A DNA stretch of 64,000 nucleotides from Sipunculus nudus. Its lineage: Eukaryota; Annelida; Sipuncula; Golfingiida; Sipunculidae. The stretch spans positions 3,185,318 to 3,249,317 of the forward strand of contig CM049314.1 of the NCBI GenBank assembly GCA_026874595.1, in the 5' to 3' direction. The notes beneath the pieces are model-generated. The model ran no database searches. It was not told where the DNA came from and was given only the letters and a program-made list of their open reading frames with translations. Of the stretch, positions 1-12,521 are shown piece after piece. Every line of letters begins with the position of its first letter. Within the stretch, counting starts at the first letter, position 1. A program made the position numbers and the translations under genes.

Positions 1-745
1 GAAAGGAACATGAAACCGTTATTTAATTACCAGAACACTTTTGGATCTCATCGATGGGCATAAGACAATATACAAAGCTTAGTTAAAACACAAAATAATA
101 GATTAAACATGTAGATTAACTAATTATACACAACTAGAATAAATGTAAAGAAATCGTGGCTGAGCAATCCTTTATCCTTTTTTCCGGGTAACATTTCAAA
201 GCTGAATCGCATTTCTGATTCAGCAGTTTCAGAAACCAATTTAACCTTGTCAAGAAAAGTACTTATATGGGAATGAAATGCAACTAATACTAGCAAAGGA
301 AAATTGTTTGGTTTTGTCAAAAGGATGCCTCTGACGGGTTCACCTAGAAAATGAGCCCTTCATGTTAAATTCTTAATGATTTAAAGTAATATGAAAGAAA
401 GACAGAAATTCATATATAAAAAAAGATGTTATATAGATTAAATATTGGTTCATTTACTATGTTTGATAACAACCTATAGATATTAAATCAATATATCCGT
501 ATTGTATTTCTACTTGTCCTACTCATGAACCTATAATTGTGAAAATCAAAATACGGATCATTTTTGAAACCGTATCCACGGTAATGCACGGTAATTCATA
601 TTACTTTACCACATTCTTTTAGAAAGAGCATAATATATTGTCCTTACGCTAATCGTAACCTAATAGGCAGCAAATGATAACGGAATCAAGCCTGTTCAAA
701 TATTTTGAAATACATATGTGAATTCAATTTTTCTATGTTTGCCAG
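1..745. other. Upstream non-coding DNA
   Basis: AT-rich sequence with no convincing exon. A polypyrimidine tract ending in AG at 744-745, just before the proposed start codon at 758, could be a splice acceptor, so the 5' untranslated region may begin in an exon further upstream. No clear TATA box was found. The 66-codon minus-strand open frame at 120-320 resembles nothing known to me. Confidence 0.4.
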
Positions 746-757
746 ATCACCAATAAG

Positions 758-821
758 ATGCTTTCGCCGACGGTCATATTTGTGTGGATGGCCCTGACCA
801 GTTCGACCAGAGCCAACCACA
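758..821 (+). CDS. Receptor exon 1: signal peptide
   Basis: The ATG at 758 opens 21 codons starting MLSPTVIFVWMAL, a short N-region followed by a hydrophobic core and a small polar stretch, as in a signal peptide. The donor is CACA|GTAGGT at 822. The exon leaves one extra base (phase 1), exactly what the first EGF exon at 2034 needs. The exon may start at 746 after a CAG acceptor. No experimental support; another upstream start is possible. Confidence 0.55.
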
Positions 822-3800
822 GTAGGTTCTACAATTATTATACATTATCGTCTAAACAGTCTGTGATACATTCTACCCGCATGTATGTTTTATTCTATGT
901 TTCTTGTTCAATCAGGTTAAACATATCTTAGTTTGTGTCACGGAAACGTTACTACGACCACCAGAAGAAGAAAAATTGGTTTCCTAATGTGATCATTTTT
1001 ATGTGACACAATGGTTTATCTAACACACGTTCATGATATTTTGAGAAATGTACTAAGTTTATTACTTCATCTGACTGAAAATTATCTCAGTTATAGCTAT
1101 CGCCCTTTGTTTTTCATTAACAGGGTACAAATCTTAACCATAAGAACTAGAAATTACTAATTGTACATCTAAGAAGGTCCTAAACACATCTACCGGACAT
1201 TATGTATATTTGACATATCCTGTGCTGGCTACACACCAAACACATAGAAGCAAGAAAATCAGACGGGACATAAATGTTATGCATTAGGTCTAGTATCGTA
1301 TAATGTATATTAATTGTAGTCATATCCAGATGTCCTTCGAAACATAATTATGGTACTGAGGCCTATACTGTGCAAGGAAATGTAAAACACGGTTCTGAAT
1401 CCCTGGATGTCAGTTGGCGCAAATTGTTTACATGAGTCCTTGAACTTCTAGCATAACATGTGTGAACGTCCTGTGCAAAGTTCCTCTGAAATCTAAATTC
1501 CAGTTGTGACTTATATTCAGAGAACTACTAGCCAAAATATGAAAGAGCCAACAGAATGTCAGATAGGCAAACAGTTTATCCATTTACCCTAATTTTTCTA
1601 ACCTAACATCCAGGAAGTCCTCAGCAAATAACCTTCAAGCCTAAGTCATGGTGACACATTCTGCGACCCACGGACCAGAAACATAAGCAAATCACCACAT
1701 TCATACACCGTGACGTCGTGTAAAAGTTTCTTCCTCGAACTTCTGATAAATCGTTCAAGAATCAAACTTTCGGTTATCGGCCAAGGATAGTTGCTATTTT
1801 TCGAGAAAGTGTGAAAGTTTCAGACAAATTCGCTAGTCACTCTATAGTTTTACGTAACAGAGACTTGGGGTTTAAAGATCGACAAACTACCTCGCTTTAA
1901 TTCCACTTTAAAATATTAAAATAAAGCAGAGTCAAATGTATGATATACATATAGTTTTTGCTTTAAAGATTTTCAACTTTATATCAATCTCACATTTGAC
2001 TATTTGACTTATATTGAATGTATATGTTTTTAGAGTGTCCGGCTGGATATTTTGGACAAACTTGCCGATCAAAATGTCCTTCTTACTGCACAGAAGGATG
2101 CATAGATGCCTTCACCTGTGACGCAAAATGCCCCCAGGGTAAATTTGGTGAATCATGTAGGAAAGATTGTTCCCCTCAATGTCAGAATAGAAGCTGCACC
2201 AAAGAGAATGGTGCATGCAAATGTAATCCCGGCTTTTCTCCACCATTATGCCGAACACGTAAGCATATTTACTTTGTGTCAACCTTCCCCCTCTGATAAA
2301 ATAAAGAACCCTCAGAGATAAATGTCATTTTGAGACGTTTAAACCAAGGTGATTCGAGAAAAAAAATGTTTAAACCTGCGTTACCTTCACCAATGAATTT
2401 GCCTAATAGCCCGCTCTGAGTTACCCCATGGATTGCATTCCATAACCAGAACAGATGTCGTACAAATTCTTTAGAATGAGACTTCTTGACTTCGTGCCGG
2501 AGGAAATCCACGTATGAGCAGGGCAGAGTTTCCTAGAAACCACCGCGATTTCACAGAAGAAGTCACAAATAGGGCCGTGCTTGACTTCCTGCTTAATGTT
2601 ATGCTGTAATTAGATTTCATCATAGGTTTGCCTTTGAGGCCAGACCCGACTGGCATTTTGACTTTTACTGATTTTGGTAACGTGGTTATACTCCTTGGTC
2701 CTATTACCTTTCCTCTAGTTGCCAATATTTACAGTAATGACACTGAGTAAGCCTTTCTGGAGCTGTTACAATGGTGTACAATGACCACACTATTTTCTGT
2801 AAATTATTGACGCCTTTTACTAAATATATTAAGGCTGGGAGCGGATATGACTTTCTAGTTTACCGGGCATATCTTTTGCATAGTTGTATTCACGGTTAAT
2901 GTTAAAATTATATTGTAATTAATGTTAAAACTAAACTACATTATTTAAACCATTTTTACGAGTCTTAACGGATGATAAATGTTTGACACTTAAACAAATG
3001 TTTGACTGTTTTGAAGAGGAACCATGACTCAATATTAATACACACTAACTGTAATCGAATAAGTAGTCATTTTCTTAATTCTGAACACTGAAATGACTAA
3101 AACGTGTCAGCATCACTTACGCATTACAACTACAGGTTAACATCTATAATGCATTCTCTTTTTCTTTAAAACCCGTTTATTCAGAACACTAGCATATTGT
3201 TACTAGTGATAAGCTCGCGTACTGTTAAATTCAGTAATACCCGATTTATGGACTCTAAGGTACATGCATATTACAAAGTTCGGCCATAAAGGTTATATTT
3301 AAATATTCAAATGATCAAAATGCAAGGCTACTTTACGCTATACTTATTTATAGTAAACAAAAATGAGTGAATGGACACGGCTATGTCAAAGCGTAATGAT
3401 AGTCATGGCACCTGGTTATAAAAGTACTGTGTTATCAGTTCTAACAACCCAAATCCCTGGATTCGGAAATGCTGCATCCGTTGATTATTTTGACTTAAAC
3501 CAGGATGTCGGAAGTCAAAGAATTTGGGCATAAACATTTAGCCATTGATAACACAATAATATTATTCGACCTAATAAAAATACAAATATATTCTTGTATG
3601 TGTGTATAAATATCTTTACAACCAGTAACACTACACTTCAGCAGGAGCATATTTTTGTGTAGGCATTTAACAGAGTCACGTGTCTTAAAATTACTTTTAG
3701 CTTGTTCATATGGCACATTCGGTGATCAATGTGAAAGAAAATGTTCAACAAAATGCCAAAGAGGAATGTGTCACCGTGTAACTGGAATGTGTACCTACGG

Positions 3801-5513
3801 TTGCATTGAAAACGAAGTTGGTGTTGTATGTGGAACAGGTAAATCTTTATATATTTTGATATTTTTTATATAATAGTTTCTATATTTGATTTTGAGATAT
3901 AACACAGTAGTTATCATTTTTTGTCAATTTTACAAAATGATAACGTAAGTGTTATAGCATTTTTGTGAATAATATAAGATATTAACGTTAAACACGTTAA
4001 TGTGACAATTTTCTTTGTAAATTATATAGAATTATAAGTTAATATGACACTTTTTTTTCAGTTTAGTATAGTGATATCTACGTCTAACTACTAAAGAACA
4101 ATTCATCAAGTTAGACGAAACAAAGGTGTACAGCATATGTCGTTAAATGATACATTAAGCTATTCTATAGCGAGTGTGCCTGACCTAAAATCAATGTATA
4201 TTTGTTAATTTTTTCCAAAACGGTAATCCTTATTTAAAAATATATTTTTGACTTGATATTATAAAAACCCGGGAAATTATAGATTGCTTTAGGTTACAGT
4301 CTTAAAGCCTTTTACAGCTTGTCAAGCAGGGACATACGGCCAAAACTGCGAAAAACAATGCTCCCTTGGATGTGGTTCTTCATGTGACACTACTGATGGA
4401 AGGTGTACGTGTAAGCCAGGTTTTTATGGCATACAATGCTTGCAGGGTAAGCATCAAGTAGAGATGAGACCTGTATATTCATAACTGTTATCAGTACACA
4501 TATTTTTTTCAGATTATTGTCCGGAAATAAGACATTTATGCATGGGCTATTTTGACAGCGTGTTCAAGGGGATTCTACGGTATTGGATGTTCTAAAAGAT
4601 GTTCCGGAGGCTGCAAAAACACATGTTTTATTTCCTCTGGTGAATGTAGCTGTAAACGTGGATGGTATGGTTCTACGTGCCACTTACTCTGTTCATCAAG
4701 GTGTAATGGGAATCCCTGTAAACAGGATGGAAAATGCATTTGCAGAAATGGGTACACAGGAACAACATGTGGCAAGCGTAAGACACACATTTGCTTCTAA
4801 GTTTCTAGAATAATCAAATTAGCTGTTTTATGTATCACATAAAGACAAGAATAAAAAGGTTCCAATAATTATTCACACATTTAACTGTTTACATAATCCT
4901 TTATTAAATGAGACTAAAGATGAACATGGCTTAACCTTGGTGCCAACATTAATCATGAACATACATATTTCAACAGAGTGTCCGACTGGATGGTACGGAC
5001 CTGGTTGTAAAAGCCGTTGTTCCACACATTGCAATGGAATATGCTCCCATGTCAATGGAACCTGTAAATGTAGACCTGGGTGGTTTGGTTCTCAGTGCAT
5101 CTTGTCCTGCAGTGAACGGTGCAAAGGGAATCCTTGTAAACAGGACGATGGAATGTGTATTTGTAAAGACGGTCGCATTGCAAGAACTTGTTCAGGACGT
5201 GAGTTGTCTTAAAAAAAACCCAGACCAACTGAATAAATGTTTGACCGGATTATTTAGAATTGTTCACATAAAGTCTATCTATAGGTTGTATATTCTGACG
5301 ATAGATACTTTCTGATGACAGATGTTATGTTGATATAAAATAGCCTTCATAGCCCAACACATTAACGTTGCCCATGAAACCAATGGACAAACATGTAAAC
5401 AATAGTCTCACCGTAATACATTTTTGGGCCAAAAATGTCAGTTTAGCGTCACCTACCGATCTGTTTAATTACTTTCCGGAAACACATTACCTTATTATTT
5501 TGTCTCGCATAAC

Positions 5514-5552
<39 letters not shown>

Positions 5553-8500
5553 ATATATATATATTTCTAAAAAAAACTCAATTTCTGTTTCATATATTTT
5601 TCTGATATTTTTATTTCTTTTTATGAAAACCAATTTTTATAATTGTGTAGGGTTGTTCTTTTAGTCTGTACTCGCATAAATATTTTTAATACACGCCAGA
5701 CCTCTCATAGCCTCAAAAAAGCCTGTTTTATTAATACGTAGCTAACTTGGAAAATATTTCAAACTGCACTTTGTTTATGATAAGAAAGTTATTTTGATAT
5801 TTTTGAACCGAATGTCAATCAAAGTGTCCTACTTCTTGTTTGAACGGATGCAAACAACTATTTCTGTGAGGAGAAATTTGATATTGGTCAATTTATCGAC
5901 ATATTAATGCAAAGGGTATCTCTCCATAACAGTCTCTTATTAAAGAGCAAAACTGTTATAATTACATACCTCTCTCCTGAATGTCTGTGTTTTCAGATTG
6001 CCAGGTTGGATATTATGGACCCGACTGCCGATGGAAATGCCCTTCCACTTGCTTGGAAGGTTGCAACGATCCACTCTACTGTAAAGGCAACTGTGTAACA
6101 GGAATGTACGGCACTCGATGCGAAAAAGTTTGCTCTGTAAACTGTCTCAACAGAGGCTGCCACAAAACCAGTGGTGTATGCCAATGTAAACCTGGATATG
6201 CTCCCCCTACATGCCAAAAACGTATGTCCTTTACGCAATAATGATTATGTAACTATAGTAACGTTTAATAAAATAAAGAGGTGCTAGAAAGATAAAAGTT
6301 CCTTCTGAAACGTTAATAGGTTAAGTCTTAAATCTGTAAAGAATTTACATACGCATACAACTTTTTATTAGTTTGCAATACATACAGTTTCTTTTTTTGA
6401 GGTATAAATAGATGTAGATGCTATTTATAACATTGATGGCACGTTTCTAATTCGGGAAGATATTTACCAATATATATTTAGATTGTTATTGCCCACAATG
6501 CTCCAGTCAGATTTAAACAACACAGCCAGACTACCTTTCACTACTGATTTAAACTTGGTTATATAAAAATAAATGCAATAATCAAATGAATGAAAACCGA
6601 ACGTCCGCATATGGATAATGATTCATTATGTTTCTCCGCATAATCAGCAACTAAACTAAAAGTGTCGAAATTATACACTGAAAAGTTTGTAAAATCATCT
6701 TTGTAACATATTTTAGTACTCATAATTAAGTAATAATAGTATATATATATATTTTACATAAGTTGTAGTTTTATTATAAATAATTTGATGTTAGTTTCTT
6801 CTGGATATATATGTATCTACATTCCAGGTTGTCCAAATGGTTCAATTTAAAACAATATCAAGCAACAATTCTTCTCTGGTCAGGTGCATGCCATTTCATA
6901 CTGCATTATTTTATTATTCCTTAGCCCGCGTTCAAGAAAATTAGGAACAATTATTATTGGCTTTCAGAATGTTCAGCAGGGCATTTTGGACCATTCTGTA
7001 GCAAAACTTGCTCCACTGGATGTAGGGACGAACAATGTAATAGAAAAGATGGTACATGTGTCTGTAAAGTTGGCTGGTTTGCCAAAACCTGTGAAGACCA
7101 GTGTGCTGAGGGCTGTGTTGATGGAACATGCTTTTCGTCAGGCAGTAGATTTGATCTTTTATAGAGAAAAGAATGACAGTCAAAACATGTACTTTCATTA
7201 CAGTATGTACATCTAGATATTACGGGCCACTTTGTAACGAGAAATGCTCCACTGGATGTCATGACACATCATGCAGTCCAAAAGACGGTATATGTGTCTG
7301 TAAAGCTGGCTGGTTTGGGACAACTTGTCAACAACAGTGTGCTAAGGGTTGCGTTGGTGGAATCTGTTCTTTGTCTGGAGAATGTTCTTGCAAAGCCGGG
7401 TCCTATGGTACTAGATGTGATCGAGGTAATGTGCCTTTATAACAAATCATTCGTCCCTTCTACAAGAAGGGGATTTGGGTCATACATCCGCCTTATACCA
7501 AACTCTGCGTACTGATGAAATACATAAGAATACATCTTTGTCCAGTTTAGTTAGAAACAATTGCTGTCATGACTTAACATAAAGATCAAAGTATTATTTA
7601 CATCAGTTTGATCAAACAGTCCTGTAAAATTAGATATATTTTCAAGGAAAAGGATAACATCTGATTAAAATGGATACATTGTATTGCAGTTTGTAAAACT
7701 GGCACGTACGGGGAGATGTGCAAGGAAATCTGTTCAGAAGGTTGTGACGGGACCTCTTGTGAACCAGTCTACGGATCATGTAAATGTCGACGTGGTTGGT
7801 ATGGAGAGAAATGTCAACACAAATGTGGAGCAGGCTGCAAGTCCGGACACTGCAATGTATCAGGCATTTGTGAATGCAGCGTAGCATTTCTGCCACCAAA
7901 GTGTGAAAATCGTAGGTTTTTAATAATACAATGCTTAGATTATTATGACTGGTAATAAAGCAAAAGTGATCGCAAGAAAAATGTTAATAATAATTATTAT
8001 GCGGTAGTAGATTTAAACTTTTTAAGAAAAAAGAATGACAGTCAAAACATGTACTTCCATAACAGTATGTACATCTGGATATTACGGGCCACTTTGTAAC
8101 GAAAAATGCTCTACTGGATGTAATGACACATCATGCAGTCCAAAAGACGGTACATGTGTCTGTAAAGCTGGCTGGTTTGGGACAACTTGTCAACAACAGT
8201 GTGCTAAGGGTTGCGTTGATGGAACATGTTCTTTGTCTGGAGAATGTTCTTGCAAAGCCGGGTCCAATGGTACTAGATGTGATCGAGGTAATGTGCCTTT
8301 ATAACAAATCATTCGTCCCTTCTACTAGAAGGGGATTTGGGTCATACATCCGCCTTATACCAACCTATGCGTACTGATGAAATACATTATAATTTGTCTA
8401 TGTCCAGTTTAGTTAGAAATATCGGCTGTCATGACTTAACTTAAATATAAAGTATCATTTCCATCAGTTTGATCAATCAGTCATGTAAAATTAGACATAT

Positions 8501-9351
8501 TTTCTAGGAAAAGGATAACATCTGATTAAAATGGACACATTATATTGCAGTTTGTAAAACTGGCACGTACGGGGAGATGTGCAAGGAAATCTGTTCAGAA
8601 GGTTGTGACGGGACCTCTTGTGAACCAGTCCACGGATCATGTAAATGTCGACGTGGTTGGTATGGAGAGAAATGTCAACACAAATGTGGAGTAGGCTGCA
8701 AGTCCAAACACTGCAATGTATCAGGCATTTGTGAATGCAGCGTAGGATTTCTGCCACCAAAGTGTGAAAATCGTAGGTTTTTAATAATACAATGCTTATG
8801 GTATTATGACCGGTAATAAAACAAAAAAGATCGAAAGAGGAATGTTAATAATAATTATGATTCGGTAGTAAATTTAATCTGTTAAAGATAAGTGATATAC
8901 AGTTAAACATATACTTTTATTACGGTGTGTACATCTGAATAGTATGGGCCACTTTATAACGAAACATGTTTCATTGGATGTAAAGACAAATCGTGCAGGC
9001 GAAAAGATGGTACATGTGTCTGTAAAGCTGGCTGGTTCGGCTCAACTTGTAAAGAACAGGGTACTGAAGGTTGCATTAATGTGGCATGCTTTTTGTCAGG
9101 AGACTGTTCCTGCAAAGCCGGATTTTATGGTAGTAAATGTAATCGAGGTATCGTCTGCTCCATAACAATTGATGAATACCCTTTATTATGAGGAACTTTA
9201 GGTCATGCATTTGCATAATTCCAGTAGCATGCAAGGAAAGGAAATCGAGTAGAAGTTTATTTCTGTTACTTTTAATAATTAAAATAAGTTTGGTTATTGA
9301 AAAATTCAAATATAGGTACATCATAGTTTGAGAAAGATAATATGTACATGT

Positions 9352-9420
<69 letters not shown>

Positions 9421-12400
9421 GATAGATAAATAAATGGAATTGGTATACACAGAAACGACGTTTCACCCACAATCTTCCGATTTCCGGTCGGAGGCCTTAC
9501 CACTTGGCTACGCCAGATTCCCTTCCCCCCTCTATGTATTTGTACACTTATATAGGAACCAGCAAAGTGACGTCACCGTAGTGACGCTATCAGAGGTTTA
9601 CACTCGCCCCTTTTACATCTTTAGTTGGGTAGTTTATACGTGCATTTTATAAAAGGTGTCACAAAAAGTAAGCAATATTATGGAAAATAAAAATGTTATG
9701 ATAATCACTTAAACGCCCAATATTAGACAAAACAAGTGGAATGAATCAATACCTTATTCCCTTTGCGCTACGTTACATTACCGCAATATTCAATGTTTCT
9801 TGACAAATGCAAAGCTTCCGTCTTATTTGTTGATAATAATTCGGGTGTATTGTTATATGTATTGGGTTAATGTTATTTTTACGTTTCATTCAGCCCTCTC
9901 TTTTTTTTTACTTTTTAATGATGATAATATTTTGAAGCATTAGAACTTTTTTTATTTCCAGATGTTCGTAATTTGATTATTTGCTACAAGTGAAACTAAG
10001 GGCTTTATCTTGTTTGTTTGAAAAAAAAGTTGGCAAGCTAATCTTTCATAACTGATATGTGTTTTATTTTTTTTTTTATTTACAGCTTGCGCTTTTGGAA
10101 GATTTGGGCACAATTGCTCTGAGGCTTGCTCTGCAGGTTGTAGGATTGAAACATGTTCTCGGATCAACGGAACATGTTCATGCAACAGTGGTTGGTTTGG
10201 ACATGCATGTGAACATGAATGTCCCAAGAACTGTCCAGGCAGTACATGTCGTTTGCACGGAACCTGTCGATGTGAATCAGGATTAATGGGAGACAATTGC
10301 ATAAAAGGTGAGAACGGAGCAGTCTTTTAAACTTCAACCTAGAATAGGGCTTGCAGATCTTCCAAATTTATTTCGATGTTGTTTATATACGAATTGTTTT
10401 CATGTTAACCCCCAACTGACCAAGTGCGGTCATTTGTGACACTTGCTTTGTAGTTATGAGTGCCATCTTAGTTATATATCAATTCTAGTAAAATAATTTT
10501 TCCAACCAAGAATCAGTCAATAGAGATTGGACTTTTAATGTGGAAAACATTATGAAATATCTCTGATATTTAAAATTTCTGATATAAAGAATGAAAAAAG
10601 GCATTGGTAGGATCTTCACAAAAATAAAAATATTCTAATTATATAAAAACAATGAGGTTGTAAATGTCCCCTATGGTTCATTTTAGTTCCTTTTAAAAAT
10701 TAAATGTAACCATTAATTTTGAAAACTATTATTATGTTATTTTTTCATTTTTCATATTTTTATTATTTTAATACTTCACAAAATATTGTGAACACCATGT
10801 TTGCCTTTGCACTAGCATTTTGTATAACAGTGCGGTACATACATTGGAATTATTCTTTGATATTTTTGTTGTGCTGTCAATGTAACTCTTACAACTGATA
10901 AGCAAACAGACATTCAGTTCAAAAATTATGATTCGTTTAACAAATACCAGCATGCTCAGACGGCCGGTATGGTCCAGACTGCATCAACCGCTGCTCCAAG
11001 GGCTGTATAGATCTCTGTAACAAATCGACCGGGGCGTGTTCCTGTAAGGCGGGTTGGGCAGGTGATAAATGTCAAATGAGGTGCTCCTCTGGGTGCACTG
11101 GTCAGTGTGATCAAGATGGCGCCTGTACTTGTAAACCTGGCTTCGTTGGCAAAACTTGCATAAAAGGTAAATATTTAAACCATCCAACTCCTTTCGCTTA
11201 ATAAAACGTCCTTTACTCTCATATTGTTATGGTCCCTGTATAAAAAGTCAAAGTAATTGCTCAGCATGGGATGTTCTTCCTTTTAATAAGGATTAATGTT
11301 AAAATTATCACATCAATTTTTCAGGTCAATTTTACTAATTTGTTTACAGAAAAGAGCTAATCCTGAAGAACCACAATGCTTTACGTTTAATGTCCAAGTA
11401 GCTCAAATAACGAAAAGTCCCAAAAATTATCATAGAATATAGATTAGAAAATAAATACAACTATTTTAATACTTTATCGATCAATTATATTACAGAATGC
11501 ACGGTAGGTTCGTATGGCTTGGGTTGTAAAAACAATTGCTCTGTTGGATGCCAAAACAACACGTGTGTGCAGTCTAATGGATCGTGTTCTTGTCTCAACG
11601 GTTGGTACGGAGTCTTCTGTACCAACAGGTGTGCCAAAGGCTGCCGGGATGGGCAATGCGGGGAAAACGGGGAGTGCACTTGCCTTTCAGGTTTCAAGGG
11701 AGTTACATGTGAAGAAAATGGTACTTCTTTCAACAATACTTCTCAAAATTTAGGTATAAGTTTAAAAACTAGATTTTGAATTATACTGGAATGTGCTCAG
11801 GTAACAGGTTAATATGTTTTAAACGTATTAGAACAGGACTATTATTTTTTTTAGAAACATTTATTTTAGTTGAAACACTTTATCGGTAGTTCATGTAACG
11901 TTCAAAAAAGATTTCTTATGCATAACCGTTCATCTGTCAGGTAAGAAAGGATAAACCAACGCTAATCGATTTTAATTTAAATGTAACACTTTATGCAGAT
12001 TCAGGAGAACGGAGATCGATGTTTGAAGGACTTGTGCTCGGCGTAGGATGTGGCAGTTTCTCCGGTTCACTGGTGTTGCTCTGTGTCTGTTATTCCAAAC
12101 GGTAAGTTGATGTTATCAAAAGATTACATAGGTTTAAGCATGATCTGCTCTAGCATTTATGTATGATTTACGACTGATTTTGATTTTTCTGTTGTTATTT
12201 TGATAATATTTGATAAAATATGAGCGTATCATTTCAGATATTCTGGCCATAGTGTGAAACAGGGTACTTAAAACGGAAAAAAGAGCAGCATAATTGTTCT
12301 TGTGGATTGATATGGTTATATAGTCACCAATGTAGCTAAAACACTATTATTTCCAATACGTTCTATGTTATTCAATTAAAGAAAGCAGAAAGGAGTGTAC

Positions 12401-12441
12401 AGAAAATAAAATAATCTAAAATAATTTAATCCAAAGCTCTC

Positions 12442-12521
<80 letters not shown>

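Larger units (their letters stand above)
7141..9147 (+). repeat. 861-bp two-exon tandem duplication plus partial third copy
   Basis: 7141-8001 and about 8002-8862 are near-identical over exons and introns (offset 861-862 bp); each unit holds one type-A exon (7204 or 8066) and one type-B exon (7690 or 8551). A third, more diverged unit begins near 8863 and keeps only a dead type-A exon (8926-9147). The high identity of the introns of units one and two argues for a recent duplication by unequal exchange, or less likely an assembly artefact. Confidence 0.9.

Noticed and set aside
9076-9503. Minus-strand open frames of 60-124 codons rich in Y and I
   Set aside because: They are translations of the (TA)n microsatellite at 9355-9416; the longest also crosses the dead EGF exon in the wrong strand.
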